Below, piece after piece: positions 15,618 through 23,468 of a DNA stretch of 41,178 bases. A program made the position numbers and the translations under genes. A model generated the notes under the pieces. The model saw only the letters and a list, made by a program, of their open reading frames with translations, was not told where the DNA came from and searched no databases. Every line of letters begins with the position of its first letter. The stretch's first letter is position 1. This stretch comes from CAZSBB01 sp964605235 (GTDB taxonomy: Bacteria > Planctomycetota > Phycisphaerae > Phycisphaerales > Phycisphaeraceae): the NCBI GenBank assembly GCA_964605235.1, contig CAZSBB010000050.1, positions 1-41,178 of the forward strand. The letters are read 5' to 3'.

Positions 15618-17176
15618 TGAACGATTTCGTCTCCCGTCTGGGTGAACTGGGCCCGGAAATGGTCATGCTCGCCGGCGCGTGCGTGACCGTCGGCATCGGC
15701 CTGACGCGCTCCGCCGAGGTCCGCAAGCTCGCCTCCGTCGTCGCGGCGATCACCCTGATCCTCGCGGCCGTGGTGGTGACCTTCGGCCAGAACGCCCTCG
15801 ACCCCAGCACCGCCGTCGCCATGGCGCTGCCCAACTTCATCAAGCTCGCCGTCTGCGGCATGGGGCTGCTGCTCCTGGCGCTCGCGGCGGGCGTCCCCGA
15901 TCGTCTGCACGGCGTCAAAGCCATGGACGGCGGCGAAGTGCCCTTCGATGCCGCCCTGGTCATGCGCGGCGAGTTCTTCGCCTTCTTCCTGCTGTCCCTC
16001 ACCGGCGTCATGCTCGCCGCCGGGGCGACCGACCTCGTCTGGCTCTTCCTCGCCCTGGAACTGACCAGCCTGCCCACTTACGTCATGATCGCCACCGGCC
16101 GCGATCGCGCTGACGCCAGTGAGGCCGCCGTCAAGTACTTCTTCCTGGGCGCGCTGGGCGCCGCCACCTTCCTGTATGGCTTCACCCTGCTCTACGGCGC
16201 CAGCGGGTCCACCCAACTGGCGGACATCCGCGCCGCCATCGCCGCCGCCGGGCAGGTGACTCCGCTCATGACCGCCGGCCTGGCGCTGTCGATCCTGGGC
16301 ATCGCCTTCAAGATCGCAGCCGTCCCCATGCACTTCTACGTGGCGGACGTCTACCAGGGCGCGCCCACGCCGCTGTCGGCGTTCCTCGCCTTCGTGCCCA
16401 AGACCGCTGGCTTCGTCGCCCTCATGCTCATCCTCAGCACCGTCCACGGCGCCGGCGGCAACCCCGGCCTGCCCCCGGCGATCACCATGCTCCTGTGGGT
16501 CATGGCGGCCCTGACCATGACCTTCGGCAACGTGCTGGGCCTGCTGCAGAACAACGTCAAACGCGTCCTCGCCTACAGCTCCGTCGCCCACTCGGGCTAC
16601 ATGCTCGTGGGCCTGCTGGGACTCACCACCACCAGTCTGGACACTCCGGCGAGCAATGGCGCAGCCGCGGTGCTGTTCTACCTCGTCGCCTACGGCCTGG
16701 GGAACCTCGCCGCCTTTGCCGTGCTCTCCTGTCTGGAACGCAACGGCGAGGAAGCCCAGGATTTCGCCGACCTGGCGGGCCTGTCGCAGAAGCGTCCCGC
16801 GCTGGCGGCGGTGCTGCTGCTGGCGGTGCTCTCGCTCATCGGCCTGCCGCCGCTGCTGGGTTTCGTGGGCAAGATTTACCTCTTCAGCAGCGCGTATGCC
16901 CAGGGCTTCCGCTGCCTGATCGTGCTCGCGGTGCTCAACAGCGCCATCTCCGCGGTGTACTACCTGCGCATCGTCAATGTCGCTTACTTCAGCGCCCCGG
17001 ACGAACAGGTCGAGGTCACCAACAGCCGCCTGCGCCCGGCGGTTGCGGGCGTGGCCGTGGCTTTGGCGATCGCCCTGTTCCTGGCGGGCAATCCGCTGGC
17101 GCAATCCGCCCACGTCGCGGGGCGCGGCCTGGCGGGCCTGCCCGCGAGCGATCTGCCCCTGACCGCCCAACGCTGA
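15617..17176 (+). CDS. nuoN: NADH-quinone oxidoreductase subunit N
   Basis: A 519-aa third antiporter-like subunit. Motifs include FLALELTSLPTYVMIA, FKIAAVPMHFYVADVYQGAPTPLSAFLA and KRVLAYSSVAHSGYMLVG. The ATG at 15617 was preferred to the GTG at 15614 because GGAGG (15605-15609) then has a 7-nt spacing; the start overlaps the nuoM stop (TGATG), indicating translational coupling. It is the last gene of the cluster. Confidence 0.96.
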   Translation: MNDFVSRLGELGPEMVMLAGACVTVGIGLTRSAEVRKLASVVAAITLILAAVVVTFGQNALDPSTAVAMALPNFIKLAVCGMGLLLLALAAGVPDRLHGVKAMDGGEVPFDAALVMRGEFFAFFLLSLTGVMLAAGATDLVWLFLALELTSLPTYVMIATGRDRADASEAAVKYFFLGALGAATFLYGFTLLYGASGSTQLADIRAAIAAAGQVTPLMTAGLALSILGIAFKIAAVPMHFYVADVYQGAPTPLSAFLAFVPKTAGFVALMLILSTVHGAGGNPGLPPAITMLLWVMAALTMTFGNVLGLLQNNVKRVLAYSSVAHSGYMLVGLLGLTTTSLDTPASNGAAAVLFYLVAYGLGNLAAFAVLSCLERNGEEAQDFADLAGLSQKRPALAAVLLLAVLSLIGLPPLLGFVGKIYLFSSAYAQGFRCLIVLAVLNSAISAVYYLRIVNVAYFSAPDEQVEVTNSRLRPAVAGVAVALAIALFLAGNPLAQSAHVAGRGLAGLPASDLPLTAQR

Positions 17177-17323
17177 GCCTCCTGGCGGACGCAGGCGCCC
17201 AGTCCCAATCTCTCCTCTTGCTTTGATTGGCTGCCCCGGTGGTTCCGTCACGCGGAGTTTGTGCGTAAGCACCCCACGGACCATGCCACTTGCGTTATCG
17301 TGTGACGACCGCCGGGAACGTGC

Positions 17324-17569
17324 ATGATGAGACTGCCGCCATCGCTGGGAACGCGCTGGGTGCTGCCGCTGCTGCGGTGGTTCTATCTGGTCTTCGCGGC
17401 TCAGGCGGCGGTCTACACGTTCGCCGCCTGGTGGATGCGCATTCCCTATGCCCAGGTGGCGGGCGTCCTGCTCTCGACGGTGATCTTCGCCAGCGCCTGG
17501 CGCCACACCTGTTACATGCAATCATGCCTGACCCGCTGGGCCCGCCGACCCGGTCATCGCCCCCTGTAG
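17324..17569 (+). CDS. Small membrane protein, hypothetical
   Basis: An 81-aa protein with two hydrophobic helices (about 12-34 and 40-60), basic ends and two cysteines (HTCYMQSC). The family is not recognised. It lies 147 bp downstream of nuoN on the same strand and may be read from the nuo transcript, but no functional link can be shown. It converges with the URO-D gene. Confidence 0.5.
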   Translation: MMRLPPSLGTRWVLPLLRWFYLVFAAQAAVYTFAAWWMRIPYAQVAGVLLSTVIFASAWRHTCYMQSCLTRWARRPGHRPL

Positions 17570-17597
17570 TCAGTGAGGCGAGGTAAGCCAATGCAGG

Positions 17598-17612
17598 GCT
17601 CGCTGTGCGAGC
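17598..17612. terminator. Hairpin between convergent genes
   Basis: GCTCGC-TGT-GCGAGC (17598-17612) is a perfect 6-bp stem midway between the small membrane protein gene and the URO-D gene. No T-tract follows on either strand, so this is only a possible bidirectional terminator. Confidence 0.3.
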
Positions 17613-17636
17613 GCCACGGGCGGTCGTCAGCTGGCA

Positions 17637-18662
17637 TCACCGCTGTGACAACTTCGGCGCTCCCGGCTGCCGCTGCACTTCCTCGATGAACGCCAGCATG
17701 TTCTCCAGCGACACATCACCCTCGACTGCATGGGCGGGGGAAAAGATGTACGACCCCGCGCTGCCCGCCGCCAGCAGTCGCCGGCTCTCGGCGCGCACAT
17801 CCTCCACCGAGCCATACGGCAGCGTGCGCTGGGTGGACAAGCCGCCGTGGAAGGTCAGCCGGCCGCGGTACTGCTGCATCAGCGCCAGCACGTCCATGAC
17901 TTCGGGTTGAAACGGATTGAAGCAGTTGACGCCGAGTGCCAGCAGGTCGTCGAACAGCTCATCGACATCGCCGCAGGAATGAATGAACACATACTTGCCG
18001 GCGTTGCGGACGACCGCGTACATGCGTTTGAGCACGGGTTGGATGAAGCGCATCCAGGTGGCGTAGCCCATCTGCAGGCCATGCTGTTGTCCCCAGTCAT
18101 CGCCGAAGTACACCGCGTCGATGTCATACGTCAGCGCCTTTTGCACCTGAGCGATGTTGTAGTCGGCAATGGCGTTGAGCAGCTCATCGACGAAGGCGGG
18201 TTGCTCGATGAAGTCCATCATCAGGTTCTCCATGCCGCGCAAGGTCCAGGCGCGTTCGTACAGGGAGAAGCCGATGTTGAAGACGCGAAAGCGTTCGCCG
18301 TGGCGGGCGATCTGCTCGTCCATGCCGGCAAACACGCGCGGCGCCTGCGGATCGGGAAAGGTGTAATTGCGCAGCGTCGGCTCGGGCAGCGTGCAGCCTT
18401 CGACGACGCCGATGTCATGATCGACCGAGCGGTCCCACACGACGCCGAAGACATCGCGCACGCGCTGCTGGGGCAACTCGGTGAAGAAGCCATAGGTGTC
18501 GCCGAGCCCCAACAGGTGGTTGCCCAGCGCGGCATCGAGGTCTTGAGTGCCGAAGTGGGCGACGAGTTTGGCGCGGGCTTCCTGGGTGAAGCCACAGTGC
18601 CAGGGCACGTAGGGCGGGCGCGCGCCCCGCAGCACGGTATGAACCACCTCGCGCGGCGTCAT
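17637..18662 (-). CDS. Uroporphyrinogen decarboxylase-family (URO-D/MtaA-like) protein
   Basis: A 341-aa TIM-barrel protein of the URO-D superfamily. VYFGDDWGQQHGLQM, FIHSCGDVDELFDDLLALGVNCFNPFQPEVMD and the FHGGLSTQRTLPYGS stretch are typical of the planctomycete/Bacteroidetes branch, closer to MtaA/CmuA methyltransferases than to heme-pathway HemE. The His-x-Cys pair in HSCGD could bind zinc as in corrinoid methyltransferases. The ATG at 18662 is preceded by GGAG. It is transcribed divergently from an AraC regulator 140 bp away, which suggests local control, perhaps within a carbohydrate or methyl-compound pathway. Confidence 0.85.
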   Translation of the reverse strand: MTPREVVHTVLRGARPPYVPWHCGFTQEARAKLVAHFGTQDLDAALGNHLLGLGDTYGFFTELPQQRVRDVFGVVWDRSVDHDIGVVEGCTLPEPTLRNYTFPDPQAPRVFAGMDEQIARHGERFRVFNIGFSLYERAWTLRGMENLMMDFIEQPAFVDELLNAIADYNIAQVQKALTYDIDAVYFGDDWGQQHGLQMGYATWMRFIQPVLKRMYAVVRNAGKYVFIHSCGDVDELFDDLLALGVNCFNPFQPEVMDVLALMQQYRGRLTFHGGLSTQRTLPYGSVEDVRAESRRLLAAGSAGSYIFSPAHAVEGDVSLENMLAFIEEVQRQPGAPKLSQR

Positions 18663-18802
18663 GGGTCGTCTCCTGGGCGGGAAACGCATGATCGATCGCA
18701 CCTCATTGTGCGCATGGTACGCCGCCCGGCTGCGCGGGATTTTGCCGGTTCCGGTACGATATTCGCATTGGAGATGAAAATTTCCCGGCTGCGAGGAGCA
18801 AA

Positions 18803-19663
18803 ATGGATCAAATCCGCCCGCCGATCGCCGAGCACATCCAGCCGGGGGCGGACTGCTCCTTCGCGGTGCGCAAGTTTGCCCAGAACAGTTGGCCGATGCG
18901 GCTGCACATGCACGCCGAGCATGAGCTGACGTTGATCATCGCGGGGGCGGGGCGGCGGTTCGTGGGCGACAGCATGGAAAACTTCGCCGCCGGGGAGTTG
19001 GTGTTGCTCGGCTCGGGTTTGCCGCATTGCTGGCAGGCGCCGCGGGTGAAGGCGCGCGGGTGTCGTTCGCTGGTGGTGCAGTTTCGGGATGATTGTTTTG
19101 GCGCCGGGTTTTTCGATCTGCCGGAGCTGCGCGCGGTGCGCCGACTGCTGCATCGCGCGGGGCGCGGGCTGGTGTTCGCGGCCGGCCCCTTGCCGCAGCA
19201 GATGGCGGCCTTGGGGGAAACGCCTTTGCCCCGCCGCCCCACAGCGCTGATCGATCTGCTGCTGGACCTCGCCGCCGCCAAAGCCCGGCCGCTGTCGTCG
19301 GCGCGGTACGTGCAGCCGACGCGCCAGGATGATGTGGACCGCATCGACCGCGTCAGCCGCTGGCTCGAGCAGCGCTACCGGCAGCCGGTGACGCTGGAGG
19401 AAGCCGCCGCGACGGTGGGGCTGCACCCGTCCTCGTTCTGCCGGTTTTTTCGTCGGCACACCGGCCGCAGCTTTCTGGCGTACCTGCATGAGCTTCGGGT
19501 CGGGCACGCCTGTCGCCTGTTGATGGAAACCTCTGACCCGATCACCACCATCGCCCTGGCGGCGGGGTTCCACAACCTGGCGCATTTCAATCGGCTGTTC
19601 CGCCGACTGCGCGGCACCACGCCGGTGAAGTACCGCCGGTCGGCGCGCGGCGGGGCGGAGTGA
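18803..19663 (+). CDS. AraC-family regulator with N-terminal cupin domain
   Basis: A 286-aa protein. The N-terminal half is a cupin (HMHAEHELTLIIAGAGRRFVGD, GELVLLGSGLPHCW) that would sense a small ligand. The C-terminal about 100 residues hold two helix-turn-helix motifs (TLEEAAATVGLHPSSFCRFFRRHTGRSFLAYL and ITTIALAAGFHNLAHFNRLFRRLRGTTP). The start has a good GAGGAG ribosome-binding site. It faces away from the URO-D gene, its most likely target. The 140-bp shared intergenic region has no clear dyad. Confidence 0.92.
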   Translation: MDQIRPPIAEHIQPGADCSFAVRKFAQNSWPMRLHMHAEHELTLIIAGAGRRFVGDSMENFAAGELVLLGSGLPHCWQAPRVKARGCRSLVVQFRDDCFGAGFFDLPELRAVRRLLHRAGRGLVFAAGPLPQQMAALGETPLPRRPTALIDLLLDLAAAKARPLSSARYVQPTRQDDVDRIDRVSRWLEQRYRQPVTLEEAAATVGLHPSSFCRFFRRHTGRSFLAYLHELRVGHACRLLMETSDPITTIALAAGFHNLAHFNRLFRRLRGTTPVKYRRSARGGAE

Positions 19664-20108
19664 CGGGCGGGATGGTTCGGTCGGCAGGGGTGAGGTGGAG
19701 GTTCAGGGTGCTCGATCCACGGCGGGGTAGCCTGCCCGGCGGCGGTGGCCGAGGTGGTCGGAGGCGTGTCTTCCTGTTCCGCTGCGGCTGGGCGCAGGTT
19801 GTAGGTGATGCTGGGGGCGCGGGTTGGGGCTAGCTTTACCGGAGCGGCATATTCGCCAGGCTTTCACGGGAAACCCACGGTTCTGCTGCGAAATCTCTTC
19901 CGTCCGAATAACCGTCTGGCTAAAATAGGCTAGACACGTCGGTCGCGCGCGATACAGATACGCCATCATTCATTCTTGATCATTCCCGGCGTCAGCGTGA
20001 CTGGGCATTTCGGCAAGGCTCCCGCAAGTCTCGTTTGACGCGCTTGGATCAAGCGTTTGGGGTGGCAATGCGTCAACCGTCTTTTCCGTGGGGCAGGGAG
20101 GTCAGGCC
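19664..20108. other. Intergenic region without a supported gene
   Basis: 445 bp between the AraC gene and the 119-aa protein. The only open frame of note, minus strand 19703-19969, has low-complexity Pro/Arg/His composition and no ribosome-binding site. The segment 19840-20000 is less GC-rich than its neighbours and contains GGCTA-AAATA-GGCTA. At 20041-20055 lies a dyad CGCTTG-GAT-CAAGCG that could be an operator for the next gene. Confidence 0.5.
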
Positions 20109-20468
20109 ATGCAAAGTTGTCCAATCAACATGATGAGTGAAGCCAGTGCGGAACTGCGTCACCGCTGGCAGCAGCGGTTTGGCGTCGCGGGCGCCGCGGC
20201 GGAGGTGATGATCGAGAACGTCCTGCCGCATCTGCTGGGCCTGTTGCACGAAGCCCACGATCGCCCGGCGCTGTACTGGCGCCCGGTCGTCCGCTGCCTG
20301 GTCGATGAGCATCGCTTCGTCGATGACAACGGCGACTGCCCCAGCGAGTCCCGGCTGGTCGAAGCGGAGGTCAGCCTGCTGCTGGACCTGCTCGAACACC
20401 TGCGGCAACGCCAACTCGAACGCGGCCAATGGTCTGAGCAGGCGGCGGCGCCGTGCTTCTTCGGCTGA
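20109..20468 (+). CDS. Hypothetical protein, 119 aa
   Basis: The family is not recognised. The protein is predicted mainly helical and acidic, with no signal or membrane segment; LVEAEVSLLLDLLEHLRQRQLERGQW looks like an amphipathic helix and could form a coiled coil. The ATG at 20109 follows GGGAGG with suitable spacing. A same-length open frame lies antisense (20073-20429), but it lacks a ribosome-binding site. The operator-like dyad at 20041-20055 lies 54 bp upstream. Confidence 0.55.
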   Translation: MQSCPINMMSEASAELRHRWQQRFGVAGAAAEVMIENVLPHLLGLLHEAHDRPALYWRPVVRCLVDEHRFVDDNGDCPSESRLVEAEVSLLLDLLEHLRQRQLERGQWSEQAAAPCFFG

Positions 20469-20603
20469 ACCGCCGGCGCCCGCACGCCCCCGCGCTCCGC
20501 ACGCAGCGCGCGGGTTGTTCAGGGCGTTGCGGACAGGGTCTGAGGAACGCCAGCCGCGCGCCCGGCCCCGCCGGCGTCGGCATATTCCACTTCACACCGG
20601 ATT

Positions 20604-20638
20604 GAAACAGCCCCGGCCGCGCGGCCGCGCCAGGGGCT
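20604..20638 (-). terminator. Terminator of the Fur-family gene
   Basis: On the minus strand AGCCCC and GGGGCT bracket a GC-rich inner stem (GGCC-rich) at 20638-20609, followed by GTTTC. The hairpin begins at the stop codon. Strong stem, weak T-tract. Confidence 0.55.
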
Positions 20639-21161
20639 ATTTCCGTTTCGGTCTGCCCCCGGCCTGACGCTTTGGCGCAGCGCGTCCAGCCGGCGTTTTC
20701 CCGCTGCAGTTCGGACACAGGCCATACAGCGTCACTTCATGGCGTTCGACCATGAATCCGCCCGGCAGCACCTGGCCCCGCGGCAGCGGCATGGGGCACT
20801 GCGGCAGATCGAACACGCCCTCGCACTGGCGACAGCGGAAGTGGTCGTGATGACCCAGGCAGGCGGATTCATAGCGGGTCTGGCCATCGGGCAGGATGAC
20901 CGCGTGAATCTGCTGGGTTTCCAGCAGCAGTTTGACCGTGCGGTAGACGGTGGCGATGCCCAGCCGCGGCAGGTGGGCCGCCGCCTGTTGGTGCAGCTCA
21001 GGCACGGTCAGCGGGCCGGGCGCTGCGTCGATCACCGCCATGATGGCGTCGCGCTGATGCGTCTGCCGCGCCGACGCCGGGGTGTGCAGTCCCGCCCCGG
21101 CGGCATGGTCGTGGTCGGGATGATCGCAGTGAGTTGGGCTTGTGCCGCGTGGGCGCGCCAT
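20637..21161 (-). CDS. Fur-family metalloregulator, probably Zur-like
   Basis: A 174-aa Fur superfamily repressor. It has a winged-helix domain (HQRDAIMAVIDAAPGPLTVPELHQQA, LGIATVYRTVKLLLE) and a metal-binding C-terminal part with HHDHFRCRQCEGVFDLP and a second CxxC (CPNC), giving the structural Zn(Cys)4 site. The N-terminus has extra His residues (HCDHPDHDH). The operon with a permease and a YcgQ-like protein suggests zinc control (Zur), which is inference. The start is uncertain: GGAGG at 21174-21178 sits 12 nt before ATG 21161 and directly against ATG 21173. Either start overlaps or nearly touches the preceding stop, so translation is coupled. Confidence 0.88.
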   Translation of the reverse strand: MARPRGTSPTHCDHPDHDHAAGAGLHTPASARQTHQRDAIMAVIDAAPGPLTVPELHQQAAAHLPRLGIATVYRTVKLLLETQQIHAVILPDGQTRYESACLGHHDHFRCRQCEGVFDLPQCPMPLPRGQVLPGGFMVERHEVTLYGLCPNCSGKTPAGRAAPKRQAGGRPKRK

Positions 21162-21166
21162 GTCGT

Positions 21167-22252
21167 TCACCATCCTCCGCCATTGGGCCCAGTGTCAATC
21201 ATAAACGGATTGTCCGGCGTTTCGATGGGGGTCACTTGCTCGGCGACCACCACCCCCGTCTGCCGACCTTCGAACTCCATGCTTTGCACCACGCCCTCAA
21301 CCCGCACCCACTGGTCCACATCCACGTCAGGCATCTGCGGGGCGTCCTTGACCAGCACCGACAGCGGCATGGCGTCGGCGGCGCAGCAGGTGATGCTGAA
21401 GCGAAACAGCACAAAGTGCAGCCGGGGCACACGCTCCCCGCGGAAATACATGCCTTCGGTGACGATGCGCTCGCCCTTGAACTCCGCCAGCCCGCGCCCG
21501 ATCTGCAGCAGGTTCACCGGCAACGCCGGTTTCGCTTCCACCACCGGCTCCGCGCCGGCCGCATCCGCCCCCGGCAACGCTTGCGCCTCCGCATCTATAT
21601 TCACATTCGCCTTCGCTTCCACCTCCACCGTCACCTTCGTCGAGGCTGACGCCTCCACCGGCGCCGCCTGCTCCTCGGGCAGCGCCTCCGGCTGCGCCGG
21701 CGCTTCCACCTGCCGCAACGCGAACGCATAGCTGTCCAGTTGGGCGCCGGGGGTTCGCACCAGGTACAGCACCGGGAGCAGCACCAGCGCCGCCTGCAGC
21801 CACGGGCCTGAGCGCGTCAGCACACTGCCGCCGGCGCGGGGTGGCGTTGCACCGCAGTTGCCTTCATCCCCGCAGCAGCGCGCGGGCGTGGGCTGAGCGT
21901 GGCCGCCGCAGTCGCCGTGCGAGTGTTCATGGTGGTGGTGATGATGATGGTCATGGCCGGCGCCATGCTCATGCTCGCATGCCTGCTGGTGCTCATGCGC
22001 AGGCTCGTGCTCGTGCTCGTGGTCATGTTCATGTTCAGGGCCGCAGCAACGGGTTGCCGCCGCCGCTTCCGTCGTCGGCCAGAGCAGCGCCAGCGTGAAC
22101 AGCAGCCCCAGCGCGCCGCCCACCGCCAGCAGCGGCCAGAGTTTGACGTTCAGGTAATTCATATACGTGCCGCTGAGCCACAACCAGCTCAGCAGGGCGG
22201 TCCAGATGGCACAGACGATCAACGGCAGCCAGCGGGTGCGCAGCGCACTCAT
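21167..22252 (-). CDS. YcgQ-like (TIGR03943/DUF1980) permease partner with His-rich loop
   Basis: A 361-aa membrane-anchored protein. Two N-terminal helices (about 9-30 and 38-58) are followed by a very His-rich segment (73-118, including seven consecutive His), a third helix (149-166), an Ala/Glu/Pro-rich linker, and the conserved DUF1980 domain (about 245-352) with RFSITCCAADAMPL, whose paired cysteines (289-290) are the family signature. The ATGA overlap with the permease gene and the ribosome-binding site GGGAGG support the start. The linker contains EAQALPGA (222-229), shared with the prepilin peptidase of this window. The role is probably metal handling together with the permease; the mechanism is unknown. 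Confidence 0.85.
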   Translation of the reverse strand: MSALRTRWLPLIVCAIWTALLSWLWLSGTYMNYLNVKLWPLLAVGGALGLLFTLALLWPTTEAAAATRCCGPEHEHDHEHEHEPAHEHQQACEHEHGAGHDHHHHHHHEHSHGDCGGHAQPTPARCCGDEGNCGATPPRAGGSVLTRSGPWLQAALVLLPVLYLVRTPGAQLDSYAFALRQVEAPAQPEALPEEQAAPVEASASTKVTVEVEAKANVNIDAEAQALPGADAAGAEPVVEAKPALPVNLLQIGRGLAEFKGERIVTEGMYFRGERVPRLHFVLFRFSITCCAADAMPLSVLVKDAPQMPDVDVDQWVRVEGVVQSMEFEGRQTGVVVAEQVTPIETPDNPFMIDTGPNGGGW

Positions 22253-23331
22253 GACAAACCTCCCGTGGGCCACACCGCCTGTAGAATCAACATGGCGACC
22301 AGCACCAGCACCACCATCAGCGTCACCAGCAGCACCAGCGCCCGCTGGCGGACGAAGCTCAGATACATCGCCAGCAGTTTCAGGTCCAGCATGGGGCCCA
22401 GCACCATGAACGCCATCTGGGCGGACAGCGGCAGCAGTTTCTGAAAGCTCGCCGCCACGAACGCGTCGGCTTCCGAGCACAGGTTCAGCAGCACCGCCAG
22501 CAGCATCATCAGCCCGATCGCGGCAGGGGGGTTGCTCGCCAGGGCGACAAACGCCTGCCGCTCAACATAGCTCTGACTCACCGCCGCGAAAAACGCCCCC
22601 AGCACCAGGAATTGCCCCACCAGCAGGAAATCATTCGCCGCCAGCCGCAGAGCGCGTTGCAGCCGCCGCCCCAGCGGCGCGGGGGAGTGATCGTGACTGT
22701 GGTCATGGTGCTCGTGGCCGTGGTCATGCCCGCAGTCGTCCGCGTGGCCCGCCAGCACTTCGGGTCGCACCGCTGCCGCCCCGGGGAAACGCCAGCCCAT
22801 CACCAGCGCCGCCGTCACCGCCACCACGTAGCCGATGCCCAGCCGCAGCGCCACCACCGACCACTGCCCGCCGTACGCCAGCCACGTCGAAGCCGCCACC
22901 AGCGGATTGACCATCGGCCCCGCCAGCAGGTACGCCACCGCGACATGGAACGGCACGCCTTTGCTCACCAGTCGCCGCGTCACCGGGATCACCGCGCATT
23001 CGCACACCGGCGCGACCAGCCCCAGCAAGCCCGCCAGGAACACCGCCCCATGCTTGCGGTGCACGAACAGATTGGTCACCCGTTCCCGCGAGACGAATTC
23101 TTCGATCAACCCGCCCAGCAGCGCGCCGAGCATGACGAACGGCAGCGCTTCGAGCGTGATGCTCACGAACATCACCCCCAGCGTGCGCAGGTGACGTTCG
23201 TCATTCCCCCACAGCGCTGCCGCCGCCGCCGCCAGCACCACCAGCCAGCCCAACAGCAACAGCCACCCGCCGCGTCGGGGTTGCGCAGCCGGTTCGGTTG
23301 GGGGCATCGTTGCGACCACAGTTTGATTCAT
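22249..23331 (-). CDS. Permease of the COG0701/UPF0718 (YraQ/YcgR) family
   Basis: A 360-aa integral membrane protein with about eight helices in two halves, joined by a His-rich loop (GHDHGHEHHDHSHDHS). The diagnostic motifs are PVCECAVIPVTRRLVSKGVP and NLCSEADAFVAASF, with conserved cysteines in both repeats. It is paired with the YcgQ-like protein as in Bacillus ycgR-ycgQ. The ATG at 23331 was chosen over a TTG at 23337; GAAGGAAG lies 11 nt before it. It is the first gene of a three-gene operon (permease, YcgQ-like, Fur) whose junctions all overlap or abut. The substrate is not established; metal ions are the contextual guess. Confidence 0.88.
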   Translation of the reverse strand: MNQTVVATMPPTEPAAQPRRGGWLLLLGWLVVLAAAAAALWGNDERHLRTLGVMFVSITLEALPFVMLGALLGGLIEEFVSRERVTNLFVHRKHGAVFLAGLLGLVAPVCECAVIPVTRRLVSKGVPFHVAVAYLLAGPMVNPLVAASTWLAYGGQWSVVALRLGIGYVVAVTAALVMGWRFPGAAAVRPEVLAGHADDCGHDHGHEHHDHSHDHSPAPLGRRLQRALRLAANDFLLVGQFLVLGAFFAAVSQSYVERQAFVALASNPPAAIGLMMLLAVLLNLCSEADAFVAASFQKLLPLSAQMAFMVLGPMLDLKLLAMYLSFVRQRALVLLVTLMVVLVLVAMLILQAVWPTGGLS

Positions 23332-23401
23332 CGCCAAAGCGTCTTCCTTCAGCCCACGTAAGTCAAGTGCTCAGCCCAGCGCCACGGCCGGCATCGCTGG
23401 C

Positions 23402-23468
23402 GGGATAAAAAAGGGGATAAGTACATTATTCTTTGCAATAATAATGTACTTATCCCCTTTTTTATCCC
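23402..23468. repeat. Perfect 29-bp-arm AT-rich palindrome
   Basis: The arms 23402-23430 and 23440-23468 are exact reverse complements with a 9-nt loop (CTTTGCAAT). Each arm runs GGGATAAAAAAGGGG then ATAAGTACATTATT. It is far more AT-rich than its surroundings. The right arm contains the TAA stop (23462-23464) of the cyclase gene on the minus strand. The T6 runs near each arm end could make it a bidirectional terminator. The layout resembles the mobile hairpins associated with Y1 transposases; that origin is inference. Confidence 0.9.

Noticed and set aside
15599..17521. 640-aa open frame antisense to nuoN
   Set aside because: Antisense shadow, Gln/Gly/His/Arg-rich, no family features.
19703..19969. 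88-aa minus-strand open frame
   Set aside because: No ribosome-binding site, skewed Pro/Arg/His composition and no recognisable motif; treated as non-coding.
23332..23400. Zur/Fur box upstream of the permease
   Set aside because: A partial dyad (CCAGCG...CGCTGG, 23376-23400) and TTGACT are present, but nothing resembles a known Zur or Fur consensus closely enough to annotate.
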